NCBI GenBank assembly: GCA_033064195.1 | Contig: JARBJD010000062.1 | Span: 62,001 to 126,000, forward strand | Direction of reading: 5' to 3' | DNA from: Blattamonas nauphoetae | Lineage: Eukaryota > Preaxostyla > Oxymonadida | Length of the DNA stretch: 64,000 nucleotides | Shown here: piece by piece, positions 1 to 8,812 of the stretch | Layout of the letters: every line of letters begins with the position of its first letter | Position numbering within the stretch: position 1 is the stretch's first letter | Program-made: the position numbers and the translations under genes | The notes under the pieces: model-generated | Told to the model about the DNA's origin: nothing | Seen by the model: only the letters and a program-made list of their open reading frames with translations | Database searches by the model: none

Positions 1-566
1 TACTGGAAATTTTGGACAAAGAAGATTTGAAAATGAAATCACCTCCAACTCTCAATCGACAAGGAACAACATATCTCACTGGAAGTACTTTCGAATACTA
101 CCTCGAAGAGAAACCAGATGAAATTTATCAAGTGTACGTCAATAGTTTCGTCAAAGGATACAGACCACATCTGAATCGCCAGAAATATCTTCGACCAGCA
201 AATCGTTGTACAAAAGAGAAGCTTATTGAATCAATGAAAAATGAGAATTGTGAACTCATTTCTGAATACACTCATTCAAGTACTCCAGTAACATATCGAC
301 ATGAAGGAATCGAATGGATAGTGATCCCATCAAAATGGATGAAAGGATTCAGAACTCATCAGAACAAACGAAAACGATACACACAATCGTTTGTTGAAAA
401 TGAATTGAAAAAAGAGAATTGTGAACTCATTGGAACATACACAAAGGTACTTGAGCCATTCAAATATCGCGATTTACGAACAAAGAATGAGTATTACGTT
501 CGCTTGGACAATTGGTTGTATTTTGGAGACCGTCCTCACTTGAGAAAGTACCACGAAAGGTCATGA
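1..566 (+). CDS. Three-module repeat protein of the Polinton ends, left copy, 5' end outside window
   Basis: The reading frame is open from base 3 to the stop at 564-566 and matches the right-arm copy at 20,268-20,861 residue for residue. The protein has three similar stretches of about 45-50 residues, each ending in a pattern like W-x3-G-x-R-P-H-L-x-(K/R); the last two also share an N/K-E-N-C-E-L-I-x-E/T-Y-T core. It is very basic. This layout recalls the degenerate treble-clef or DUF723-like repeats seen next to nucleases in large DNA viruses, so nucleic acid binding is a guess. Because it lies in the repeat, the element carries two copies that both face inward. The start codon is outside the window. 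Confidence 0.75.
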   Translation, partial: LEILDKEDLKMKSPPTLNRQGTTYLTGSTFEYYLEEKPDEIYQVYVNSFVKGYRPHLNRQKYLRPANRCTKEKLIESMKNENCELISEYTHSSTPVTYRHEGIEWIVIPSKWMKGFRTHQNKRKRYTQSFVENELKKENCELIGTYTKVLEPFKYRDLRTKNEYYVRLDNWLYFGDRPHLRKYHERS

Positions 567-733
567 AAACACTGAAAATCTATTTTTGACCACAAATCAA
601 TGAAATCCAATGTGAGAACCATTTCGAAAAATTCTGAAAAAAATTCTAAAATCTCGGGGACACTGTCGGTCATCGACCAAGACAATCCCGATGAAAATCG
701 GTTGAGAATTCGTCGAACTGTGTACCGAACTTA

Positions 734-1334
734 TAGATCCACTCAAAACCCGGAATTTCTCCTAAACCCGGAACATGGGGGTTGAAAGATACATATTGGG
801 CAAACTAAGAAAAAAATAAAATTTGAGAATTATAGACCGACGCAAATCAGAGAAACCCTCAAAATACTGTATACAGCAACAATGCCTACATTTTTCTCAA
901 CTTTTTTGGATCGTTTCTCCACAACCAGCCATCCGTTTTGCACCAAATAAAGTGCATTGTTATCGTAAACATCTCGACAAAAGCTGCTCAAAAAATGAAA
1001 GATATTTTTTTCTAAGACTTTTTTCTCGAGAAAAATATGGGTTTTTTTCTATTTTCCCAAATATCCAGCATTTTTTCTCCAATGTTTTCTCAAATTGTTC
1101 GTTTCATCAAAAAAACGTTTTTGTGAAAATTTTCATCAAAATCGGTTCACAGGTTGTGAAGATATGACCAGTTCTCCTGATTCAAACAGGTCCAAAAGAG
1201 GTATTTTGAGGGTTTCTCTGATTTGCGTCGGTCTATAATTCTCACATTTTATTTTTTTCTTAGTTTGCCCAATATGTATCTTTCAACCCCCATGTTCCGG
1301 GTTTAGGAGAAATTCCGGGTTTTGAGTGGATCTA
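734..1334. mobile_element. MITE (PIF/Harbinger-like) inserted in the left terminal repeat
   Basis: This 601-bp element begins TAGATCCACTC and ends in its reverse complement. Inverted ends of roughly 130 bp include the matching stretches around 734-860 and 1205-1334. It is flanked by TTA at 731-733 and 1335-1337. The right arm of the Polinton has the uninterrupted site with one TTA near 20,100, so the boundaries and the 3-bp duplication are certain. A TTA/TAA duplication is the habit of PIF/Harbinger elements. There is no transposase; the 114-residue open frame inside is AT-rich and unconvincing, so the element depends on a partner elsewhere. Confidence 0.88.
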
Positions 1335-1783
1335 TTAGGTCGAAAAAGTGACGAAAAAGTCGATGTTCCGATTTTGCTACTATGAACCGCTTTATGGCTC
1401 AAATTGTGTTCAAACACGTTTGATTGTGACGGAAATCATTTTGAAAGGTAGGATTTTCGATAAAAAGCACTTCTGAGATTTTTGGTTTGATCCGACCCAT
1501 TGAGGTTTTTTCGGGTTTTTTGAGATTTTTTTAGAAAAGGTATGGACGTTCGGGACTATGTCCTTTTGATCACTTTTCGTCGTCTTATGGTGTTTTTGGG
1601 TGTGAAAACGCTAGTTGGCGTCTTTTTGTGTCATTCATCTCTGAAAACTTTTGACACCTCTACATTCAGACACTTTTTCATGAATTTTCACATTTCACTA
1701 CTTTCACTTCATTTACTCCGTTATTGCATCATTTTAACGAACATAAGTCAACGCGAGACGTATAGCGCATTTCCTTAGTTTCA

Positions 1784-3021
1784 TTTTGTTGGTTCTTCAC
1801 TTCACCGTTTTGACGACTCTTTTCTTCACAACTTGCACACTATTAGATTTTTGCCCCGATTTTCACATATTGCGCCTTCTTTCTCGTTGTTAGAGGAAGG
1901 TGTGCTCAAATTTTCAGAATTTTTTGTCGGATAGTTGTCTCAAAATTTCACTTTTTTGATTCGTCATTTCACAGCTTTTCACAGTGTTTGCATGTTTGAA
2001 CACCACTTCAGCCCCTTCTTTCTCACATCATTCTCTCCACATTTCACCTCGAGTTGAACCATTACTCCTCTCCATTTTTCTCATCTCACTTCCATTTTGT
2101 GGGCCGTTCTCACTTCACTAGCACATCATTTTAGTCAAGTTTTCATCAACTTTTTCACAAAAACAGAGTAAAAGAAAGCGAATGAAACATGAACAAAACG
2201 GGCAAGTATGAAACTGAGAGGGAAATTGACGAACGTGAAAACGGTGTGAAATGTGACACCAATAGTGAAAATTAGGTCTGTGTTCCAGTTTTTCTCTCTT
2301 AAAAACAACAAAAAGTGATCAAAAATGTACGTGATATGATGAAGATTACGGAAAAATTCCGAGATATGAAGTGAGCCGTTGAAAGTGAGATCTCTGCAGA
2401 ATGTCGGAATCTTCACTTAACGGAAATTAGTGTGTTGAATTTGAGAAAAAGTTTGAACGAACTGAGTATGAATGAAGTGGTTAAAAACAGTAAACAACGA
2501 GAAAATGAAGACGGAAGTGAGGTCAAAAATGAGATGGTAACGAATGAGAATGAGGTTACAATTCAATCAAAAACAGAGAAAACAAGTCTAAAACAAGAAG
2601 AAAATGAGAGTGAAATGATGAAGAATACATAAATGTGCAAAGATCTGCACCCGGTTGTGAATCGCTCAATAACTCTGCAAAAGTCCGAAATCTTCAAAAA
2701 ACGAAGCACACCATGATGATCTCCAACATCCGATGAATCTCAAACGCGACAAATCAGAACGAAACAAACACTTTTGAGAAATCAGTGATCGAACCCATTG
2801 ATCCTCGATCTGAGTGAAAAATCCAAAACTGAGAAAACAACGAAAGAAAATTTATTTTTGAATTTTTTAATTTGTATTAAATGAATCCAACTGCGATGTA
2901 CAAGGAAAGACGTCGAGTATGTTCGGAACAAGCATTAATTGAATCAATGAGAGAAGAGAACTGTACGCTGGTCTCTGAGTATCTCAGAAATAATGTGCCG
3001 GTGACGTATGTTCATGAGGGA
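1784..3021 (+). repeat. Left terminal inverted repeat, inner diverged arm
   Basis: This stretch is the inverted, clearly diverged partner of 18,419-19,654, with many substitutions and small indels in the non-coding part and better conservation near 2135-2430 and 2880-3020. The plus strand at 1784-2110 is rich in short TTCAC/CACTTC words. The arm ends within a partial copy of the inner module-protein gene (2881 to about 3021); the fibre gene starts 20 bp beyond. No other gene is convincing in 1784-2860; mirrored 93-residue open frames in the two arms may be chance products of the shared DNA. Confidence 0.8.
2862..2880 (+). promoter_or_regulatory. Repeat-gene promoter-like motif (class E), left inner arm
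   Basis: The AT-rich string TTTTTTAATTTGTATTAA directly abuts an ATG at 2881. The same string, with at most one change, abuts the ATG of the genes at 18,558 and 20,861, and is not seen before the core genes. It is a candidate early or repeat-specific promoter. Confidence 0.5.
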
Positions 3022-3040
3022 ATCAAAAATTTTAATTTAA

Positions 3041-3979
3041 ATGAAAGAGCAAACGAAAATGAATCGACAAAAATACAATTCACAAATGATTGAGAAAATG
3101 ATTGATCATAATCTTTCGACGATCACTGAGAATGCAGCAGTCATTCACTCACTACAGACGGAATTAGAAACGAATCAAGAAAAAGTCGACACACTTAAGA
3201 AGACAACTGAAGCACAGCAGACAGCGATATCCTCAATCCAAAAAGTGGTAGGCACAAACGGATCAATCAGTTATTCAGCTGGTATTGCGACACCAGAAAT
3301 TGGAGGATTGATAAATGTTAATGGAGCGAAGTGGAATATCTCAGAAGGATCACTTCCGAAGTATCCTGGAACATATCCGGCTTCAACATTTAAGTCTGGT
3401 ATTTCAATTTCACAATCGATCTCAGAAACTTCTGGAATTCAGTTCAATGGTGATGGCATTATCATGTGGTCTCCCTGTGACACACCAGCATTGTATTACT
3501 ACGATGAGGATACTGGTTCAGGAGTGTTTTCAATATCATCAACTGGAAGTTTTTCTCAGCTTTCAGACAGAAGAGTCAAAAGGAATATTGTTCCATACCC
3601 GAATGTTCTTGAACAATTGAATAAAGTCGAAATTGTACAGTATCAGTTCAACACATTCGACTCGAAGATCAGCAAAGTCACAAAGCAAATAGAGAATGAG
3701 ACAGATGAAGAACACTTGAAGAATTGCAAAGAGAAATGTGAATGCTTGAAGAAGGAAAGTGAGAAGAAACACATTGGTGTGATTGCACAACAGATCCAAG
3801 AGATATTCCCTGAAGTTGTGAATGATTCCAATCCAGATTGTCTTCAAGTTGATTATGCAGAACTTTCCTGTTTCTGTCTCAAAGCCATTCAGGAACTGAG
3901 TAGCATTGTCGGGCAACAACAGACACTCATCAATGAACTCATACAAAAATATAACTCACTGACTAGTACTCCAACATGA
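3041..3979 (+). CDS. Fibre-like protein with S74 intramolecular chaperone domain
   Basis: This 312-residue protein opens with about 65 residues of predicted coiled coil, followed by a Gly/Ser/Thr-rich beta-like middle (about 75-170). Its C-terminal part has the signature of Peptidase_S74 chaperone domains: SDRRVKRNI near residue 173 with the Ser and Lys expected for self-cleavage, IGVIAQQ near 245, F-P-E-V-V, and V-D-Y-x-E-L. Such domains fold trimeric phage tail spikes and fibres and then cut themselves off; the same fold occurs in MYRF. Here it most likely makes a receptor-binding fibre of the virion. The start was chosen after an AATTTAA stretch just past the inner end of the left repeat. 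It converges on the next gene with a 17-bp overlap of 3' ends. Confidence 0.8.
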   Translation: MKEQTKMNRQKYNSQMIEKMIDHNLSTITENAAVIHSLQTELETNQEKVDTLKKTTEAQQTAISSIQKVVGTNGSISYSAGIATPEIGGLINVNGAKWNISEGSLPKYPGTYPASTFKSGISISQSISETSGIQFNGDGIIMWSPCDTPALYYYDEDTGSGVFSISSTGSFSQLSDRRVKRNIVPYPNVLEQLNKVEIVQYQFNTFDSKISKVTKQIENETDEEHLKNCKEKCECLKKESEKKHIGVIAQQIQEIFPEVVNDSNPDCLQVDYAELSCFCLKAIQELSSIVGQQQTLINELIQKYNSLTSTPT

Positions 3980-4373
3980 GATCAACCAGAAATTCGTAAT
4001 ACTCCCTGATTATTTTTCCATTGATTGCCTCGGATGTTTCCATCTCAATTGATTCACCAGAACTGTCTTTGAACCAGATCTTCACAATTGATTGTCGAGT
4101 GCTTAGTTCCCACTTCTTTCGCTTCGCAATCTGTTCGTTGCAGAAAGCAACATATGAGTCATTGAATGCATCAGTCTGGATCCAATCACCGTGGATCGTA
4201 ATGTGCTGAGGAATGTCTTTTGAAATGACTGTCGATGCATCACTAATCTCTTCTTTCACATGGATGAGTTTGCAGTCAAGAAAGTAGATGTATTTTTGTT
4301 TTCTTGAATTGGTAAAATCAGGAGGGAGTTGAGCAGTGTGAGAATTCTGAATTGAGAAGTAACGCTTGACCAT
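3963..4373 (-). CDS. Polinton protein of unknown function (136 aa)
   Basis: This is a small soluble protein with no motif I recognise. The middle is rich in Ile, Trp and Lys, with a beta-like pattern (KIWFKDSSGE) that could belong to a single-jelly-roll or other virion part. It lies just downstream of the two capsid genes in the same direction, behind a class L AT-rich motif at 4386-4400, which fits a structural role. That is context only; Polintons usually have a minor capsid (penton) protein and this is one of the few candidates. Confidence 0.6.
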   Translation of the reverse strand: MVKRYFSIQNSHTAQLPPDFTNSRKQKYIYFLDCKLIHVKEEISDASTVISKDIPQHITIHGDWIQTDAFNDSYVAFCNEQIAKRKKWELSTRQSIVKIWFKDSSGESIEMETSEAINGKIIREYYEFLVDLMLEY

Positions 4374-4404
4374 TTGTGATTTCTACAAAAATAAAATATT
4401 CAAT

Positions 4405-6084
4405 TTAGTATCCTCTCTTCACTTCTTCATATGCTTCTTGGAGTCGGCGATCAATGACATATCGCACTCGTGGTTGTCCATTCTCAATCCAGAACAGCCA
4501 ATATGATGCTTGATGTAAAGCTAGAATCGGCGGAGGAGGACCTTCTGGAGTTGATGTGAAATATGGATCAGGTTCGCCTTGTTTGATTGGGGTTCCTCTG
4601 AAGACAATGTTCACTGATTCTGCTGTCGAAATACCTTCTTCTCCACCAGCAATTTCACTTCGATCTGTTGGAACCATAAATGTGAATGAAGTTGCATCCG
4701 TTGATGGTCTCAGTTTCCTACTCTCCTTTCCACCATAGACGTAATTGCGAGGTTCACAGATGGAATTCTCAAACTCTTGTGTTGCAGAACAGCCAATGAA
4801 ATCACCGTTCACCATCATCATTTGATAGAACTCTGGTGAGTTTGTTGACATTGGGAAATTGGGATAATTATTCCCTAGCATTTCGAAGTGACCAACATAT
4901 TGAGGATTTCTGAAGACTGTACATTCATTTGGTCTATCAGGGAATAAGCACATAAGATTCATGAGATTGTTGAGTTTGATACTAATGTTTGATCTCACTC
5001 CCATTGCTGTTGCTTGTGATTGGAACGATTGTGTGTCAATTCTTTCAGCTTTCAGGACATACAGAGTCTTTGAATATGTGTTGAAGAGTGACTGCTTCGT
5101 TGCATCAGTGATTTGATATCCGTAACAAATAGAAGTGACTTTGTCCACCGATGAACTCAGAACCGTGGAAGTGGTTGATTTAACTGTAGTATGCACAATT
5201 CCAGTACTTGGATCTGGATCTGAATATGTATAATATTGATAAACTGGATTTCCAATTTGTGTGAATTCCTGAGTCACATTTGTGAATTCTCCATCTTGTA
5301 ATAGTGCGTGATGAGATTTGTGTGTAGTATATTTTCCAGTTGGATCTTTCTCCACGTATCGTTCAAGTCCTTTTCGAATGACTGTGGGTACTCGAATCGG
5401 ACAGTACACAAGTGAATCAGTTGTCAAATGAAATCTCAAACGTAAATTGCCAAAGATGGAATTTGGATACTGATCAAAAGTACTCAGTGGAAGTAAATTC
5501 ACAAACGGAATAACCAGAGGAATTGTAATTGGGAACACTGTTTCAGTATTTGGAGTTGGAGAAAAGTAGCATCCACAAACACTTGGATCCATTCTCTGAA
5601 CATTTTCAAAAAGACTGTAGCAATGCTTCATGTTGTTTTTCTCTTCAAATGACTTGAATGTATGATACAGAAATGATTCGTGAACATGATTATTCTGGAG
5701 TGTATTGTCAATGATGTTTCCTTTACTGTCGACGAGTCTCATATCTCGAATTGCATCTGATGATGACTTATATCCGTAGAACATTGCATACATGTTAGGG
5801 TAGTAGTTTCTGTCTGTCGTCGGTTGCTCATACGGAACAGTGATCGTTAGATCTATTCGTAAATGACTCTTCGCAAACTCAGTCACATCATGACCATCAT
5901 AACACAGTGGAACTTCAATCTCATCTCCGATTCTGCAAGGCATAGGTGGATTCGTTGGATGCACTTCTTGGATGGAATATATGTGTGGCTCTGAATCCCA
6001 TTGTTTTGGCAAGTATGATTGGACTTCGATTTGCTCAATTAATGTCGATGTTGGTTTGGATTGATTTGATCTGATACTTCTCAT
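4405..6084 (-). CDS. Major capsid-like protein A (double jelly roll)
   Basis: This 559-residue protein has the layout of Polinton double-jelly-roll capsid proteins: an early I-x-V-P-L strand, a Y-G-Y-K-S-S-S-D-A-I-R-D-M segment, a V-x-G-C-Y-F...I-P-F-V-N-L-L-P-L-S block, F-G-N-L-R-L near residue 215, and a C-terminal P-P-P-I-L-A-L...Y-W-L-F-W-I-x-N-G-x-P-x-V-R-Y. The same blocks in the same order occur in the next gene, so the two are paralogues. Its start abuts the stop of that gene with no spacer. It would form virion hexons, either alone or mixed with its partner. Confidence 0.82.
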   Translation of the reverse strand: MRSIRSNQSKPTSTLIEQIEVQSYLPKQWDSEPHIYSIQEVHPTNPPMPCRIGDEIEVPLCYDGHDVTEFAKSHLRIDLTITVPYEQPTTDRNYYPNMYAMFYGYKSSSDAIRDMRLVDSKGNIIDNTLQNNHVHESFLYHTFKSFEEKNNMKHCYSLFENVQRMDPSVCGCYFSPTPNTETVFPITIPLVIPFVNLLPLSTFDQYPNSIFGNLRLRFHLTTDSLVYCPIRVPTVIRKGLERYVEKDPTGKYTTHKSHHALLQDGEFTNVTQEFTQIGNPVYQYYTYSDPDPSTGIVHTTVKSTTSTVLSSSVDKVTSICYGYQITDATKQSLFNTYSKTLYVLKAERIDTQSFQSQATAMGVRSNISIKLNNLMNLMCLFPDRPNECTVFRNPQYVGHFEMLGNNYPNFPMSTNSPEFYQMMMVNGDFIGCSATQEFENSICEPRNYVYGGKESRKLRPSTDATSFTFMVPTDRSEIAGGEEGISTAESVNIVFRGTPIKQGEPDPYFTSTPEGPPPPILALHQASYWLFWIENGQPRVRYVIDRRLQEAYEEVKRGY

Positions 6085-8028
6085 TTATTGAAAAATAAAA
6101 AATACAATATCATAATTTTCTTTTACTGTTTTGTCTCGCCAGAGGCTTCGAACCCCCGATGAGAGTCTCTCCATGATTCCCAAATCTTTGTGTAATGCTT
6201 TCAATGTGTGATTAGGATAGTACTCAACTTTTGGTTCACCATTGCTGTATCGTAATACCCACCACGTGGTAGCAGTTGTTGCTAGAATCGGTGCAGGAGG
6301 ATGTGTAAATGTTGTCATATCACCACCACTTTGACTCGGATTGTAGACATTGTAGTATGTGTCAAGATTACCTTGATAGATTGGATGGGATCTTAAAGTG
6401 ACCGCAGTGTTTCCTTTTGAACTGATGGAATCATTACAGTTTGTTGGACATCCACTCCTCTGAGTAGGAAAGCACAGAAGGAAGTCAGTATTGTCATGAA
6501 CTGGACGAACTCTTGTCATTGTTTCATTGGGATATGTTCCGTCACCAGTGAGTTTCTCTTCAACGAGAGAATCTGTAAGTGATCGCTCCAAATCATCTGG
6601 AACAGTGAGGTATGAATCAAGGTTGAGAGTCGACAATGCAAATTGATAGAAGCGAGCTCCAATAGTTGTAGTCGGTTGTTCTGGATAATACCTGTTTTGC
6701 ATTGTCACTTGGATATTCTTCTGCATTGGATTGTGGAAGCAAGTGACTTCATTGTCGTAATGACGGAAGAGAAGCATTATGTCCTTTGCATTCACCACTA
6801 CCATTTGCTGAGTACAATCAATTCCTGTTGCCGTTGGCGTCTTCTGAAATGGATAGAATGAGATCTTCTCAGCTGGAATTGTTCCAGGACGATTCTGATA
6901 CATCTTCTTCAGATTCTCTTTCGCAATTTCCTTCATTTTGTATCCAACACTCATGCAATACACATCATCAATCCGATAATTTGTGACGTTTAATGAGATG
7001 TACTGATCCACGAATTCTGGTTCTGTTGTCACGAGATTGGCTGTTGAGCAAACTATGTCTTTTGTTACTGTTGGTTGCTGAAATGATTGACCAATTTGAA
7101 CAAAGTTCTTGGTGCATGAGGTTCTGAGATTGTTCAGAAAATATGGACGATGTTGAATACAATTGAGAATTGCTGCTTTAATAGTTGGTGCTGCTGCTGT
7201 ACCAGTTACGAGTGATGATAGTGTATCTTTCAAAGTGAGTTCAGGATTAACAGAACAACAAACAAACGCATCCTCATTCATGTGCACACTCAATTTCAAA
7301 TCACCAAAGAAACATTTTGGATAGTCAGTCATCCCTGAGAATATTAGAAGATCTTCAAGATTGATTGACACACGAATTGGTACATCAATAGTGTCTTGAA
7401 ACACTCCTGTTCCAGACGTTGTTGTGAAATCCGATATTGGAATATACACACCAGCAACTGATTCATCATGATTCCATGCATTCTGCCAAGGTGTGTGACA
7501 ATGTTTTCGATTCTCCAATTGACTCTTTGGTTTGATCATGTTGTAGATGTGAGACTCCATTGAGACATCATTGTTTGTTGTGCTGATGATTCTCTGATTG
7601 TTGTGAAGAACAGTAAGGTCACGAAAGATTGATGCAGAATGCTTGAGTCCAACGAAGATGAAGATTCTCTCATTCATGTACGATCCAACCTTACCAGCTG
7701 TTGTTTGCCAATTATTAACTTTCAGAGTCGCAGTCATGGTGAACGTAATGAAGGAATCATCAATTTGACAAATGTCTTGATTACCAGTCAACGGAATGAT
7801 TATCTCTTGTCCTGTGTAGAATCGTGAATTCTCGGATGGTTTTAATTCCTGAATGGAAGTACTGTGTGCTCCATCATTCAGAAGATAATTAATGTGATGT
7901 TCGGACATCAGTTGCTGTTGTATTTGACCCATGTCATCTCTTGTGTATTCTATCCTTCCAGTGGTATTTCCAGTCAATGATGATGCTCCAGTTCTTTTGT
8001 TTGTCAGATGTGTTAAATGTGAGTTCAT
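6085..8028 (-). CDS. Major capsid-like protein B (double jelly roll)
   Basis: This 647-residue protein is the paralogue of the 559-residue neighbour. Shared marks are E-I-I-I-P-L, F-V-G-L-K-H-S-A-S-I-F-R-D-L, K-H-C-H near residue 185, V-A-G-V-Y-I-P, Y-P-K-C-F-F-G-D-L-K-L-S-V-H, and the C-terminal P-P-A-P-I-L-A...W-W-V-L-R-Y-x-N-G-E-P-K-V-E-Y. It then carries an extra C-terminal tail, encoded across 6126-6166, where a DNA stretch shared with the integrase and polymerase genes is found. A class L AT-rich motif lies just upstream of its start at 8034-8051. Major capsid protein of a Polinton is the best call. Confidence 0.85.
   Translation of the reverse strand: MNSHLTHLTNKRTGASSLTGNTTGRIEYTRDDMGQIQQQLMSEHHINYLLNDGAHSTSIQELKPSENSRFYTGQEIIIPLTGNQDICQIDDSFITFTMTATLKVNNWQTTAGKVGSYMNERIFIFVGLKHSASIFRDLTVLHNNQRIISTTNNDVSMESHIYNMIKPKSQLENRKHCHTPWQNAWNHDESVAGVYIPISDFTTTSGTGVFQDTIDVPIRVSINLEDLLIFSGMTDYPKCFFGDLKLSVHMNEDAFVCCSVNPELTLKDTLSSLVTGTAAAPTIKAAILNCIQHRPYFLNNLRTSCTKNFVQIGQSFQQPTVTKDIVCSTANLVTTEPEFVDQYISLNVTNYRIDDVYCMSVGYKMKEIAKENLKKMYQNRPGTIPAEKISFYPFQKTPTATGIDCTQQMVVVNAKDIMLLFRHYDNEVTCFHNPMQKNIQVTMQNRYYPEQPTTTIGARFYQFALSTLNLDSYLTVPDDLERSLTDSLVEEKLTGDGTYPNETMTRVRPVHDNTDFLLCFPTQRSGCPTNCNDSISSKGNTAVTLRSHPIYQGNLDTYYNVYNPSQSGGDMTTFTHPPAPILATTATTWWVLRYSNGEPKVEYYPNHTLKALHKDLGIMERLSSGVRSLWRDKTVKENYDIVFFIFQ
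6091..6105 (-). promoter_or_regulatory. Core-gene promoter-like motif (class L)
   Basis: On the minus strand TTTTTTATTTTT lies a few bases before the ATG at 6084. Near copies precede most core genes: 4386-4400, 8034-8051, 8360-8372, 8747-8762, 9406-9424, 10,418-10,430, 11,624-11,636 and 13,680-13,690. Usual spacing to the ATG is about 5-20 nt (47 nt for the gene at 8699). Each sits in the short gap between genes, so transcripts would have almost no leader. It is a candidate late promoter; this copy overlaps the extreme 3' end of capsid gene B. Confidence 0.55.
6126..6166 (-). repeat. Short sequence shared by three Polinton genes, copy in capsid gene B
   Basis: The minus strand reads ACTCTCATC, then a G-run, GTTCGAAGCCTCT, then GAGACAAAACAG. 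Close relatives lie in the polymerase gene (14,971-15,016) and, weaker, the integrase gene (13,292-13,333). The reading frame over the shared core differs between capsid and polymerase genes, so protein homology does not explain it. Confidence 0.6.
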
Positions 8029-8056
8029 TTTATCAAAAATAAAAAAACAATATTGC

Positions 8057-8353
8057 TTATTTCTTTTTGACTTTCTTCTTCTTTGGTTTCAGCTTTTCTT
8101 CAAGTCTCAGTATTTCTCCTCTTAGTTTATTCGCAACTGCTGTGTTTCCTTCATTGATCGCTTGCTCATATTGTGCCATCTTTTCTGCATGGATTTGCTG
8201 ATCTGATTTCACATCTGGAATCATCTCAACACCTGTCTGTGCGACCTTAGAAATCAGTGGTCCAACGAAGGGGATGAGATTCAGAAATGGAGCTCCAACT
8301 CTGAGTATGTTTTTTCCGACTGCTGCTAATTTTGATAACCAACCTGGTGCCAT
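8057..8353 (-). CDS. Small MAPG protein 1, hydrophobic and basic (98 aa)
   Basis: The ATG at 8353 was chosen because it follows a class L motif (8360-8372) and gives the same MAPG opening as the next gene. An amphipathic N-terminus leads to a Gly/Pro/Ile-rich hydrophobic patch (residues 15-42), then a charged helix and a tail of Lys repeats. Such basic, hydrophobic-headed proteins fit an internal virion or membrane-active protein, like adenoviral pVI or the pX-type proteins of Polintons, but I see no motif that proves it. Confidence 0.65.
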   Translation of the reverse strand: MAPGWLSKLAAVGKNILRVGAPFLNLIPFVGPLISKVAQTGVEMIPDVKSDQQIHAEKMAQYEQAINEGNTAVANKLRGEILRLEEKLKPKKKKVKKK

Positions 8354-8390
8354 TTTATGAAAATAAAAATATTCGAATACTAGTGAATTT

Positions 8391-8699
8391 TTATCCTTTG
8401 AATTGAATTTTGGAATTTGACGAGAGTGGCATCTCATCATTTGAGTATCGTCCATTTCGAGGTGGTTCGTACTCGATCATCTTTGGATTTTGTTGTCGAT
8501 CGATTGCCTTATTCTGTTGATAAACGTCCATCATTCCTCCTAATCCATTCAGTATTCCACCTGCTGTTTGTCCGAATTTACTGTTCGTTTGAGAGAGCAA
8601 TCCACCACCGACTTGAAGTAATGTTGGAGCTAGAGGTTTGATGAATTGAAAGAATTGCTTGCCGATATTTTTGAGTTTGTTGAAACTTCCTGGTGCCAT
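8391..8699 (-). CDS. Small MAPG protein 2, glycine-rich (102 aa)
   Basis: It opens with MAPG like the gene downstream. A basic amphipathic helix (residues 5-25) is followed by a Gly/Leu-rich segment near residues 28-58, then a polar tail. The pair probably arose by duplication or shares a processing or assembly signal at the N-terminus. The class L motif lies 47 nt upstream of its ATG, farther than usual. Role unknown; a minor virion protein is likely from its place between capsid genes and other structural candidates. Confidence 0.62.
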   Translation of the reverse strand: MAPGSFNKLKNIGKQFFQFIKPLAPTLLQVGGGLLSQTNSKFGQTAGGILNGLGGMMDVYQQNKAIDRQQNPKMIEYEPPRNGRYSNDEMPLSSNSKIQFKG

Positions 8700-8812
8700 T
8701 TATGCAGTTTTGAGAAATTGTGTTGAAGAGACGAAGTCTATTTAAGTAAAAATAAAAAATACAATTCATTTATAATTTTAACGAGGAAATAATCTCAGAA
8801 GAGATTTCTGCC

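Larger units (their letters stand above)
1..1783 (+). repeat. Left terminal inverted repeat, outer arm
   Basis: This arm matches the reverse complement of 19,655-20,833 with no differences noticed by eye, apart from a 601-bp MITE at 734-1334 found only on this side. It carries the left copy of the module-protein gene, then about 0.6 kb without a convincing gene. A 78-residue open frame (1542-1778) is present in both arms, but this is explained by the identity of the arms. Identity ends near 1783, where the repeat passes into a diverged inner arm. Confidence 0.9.

Noticed and set aside
823-1167. 114-residue open frame in the MITE
   Set aside because: Low-complexity Phe/Ser/Lys content from AT-rich DNA, no transposase motif, and the old relative at 21.5 kb does not conserve it.
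1542-1778. 78-residue frame present in both outer arms
   Set aside because: Arms are identical as DNA, so conservation is no evidence; no promoter motif or family.
2135-2416. Mirrored 93-residue frames in the inner arms (also 19,023-19,304)
   Set aside because: They sit in generally conserved repeat DNA, lack the promoter motifs of the other genes and have a Phe-rich make-up typical of chance frames.
6145-6165. GGTTCGAAGCC, like a tRNA B box
   Set aside because: There is no A box, acceptor stem or cloverleaf around it, and the stretch lies inside an open capsid gene. The same string occurs in two other genes of the element.
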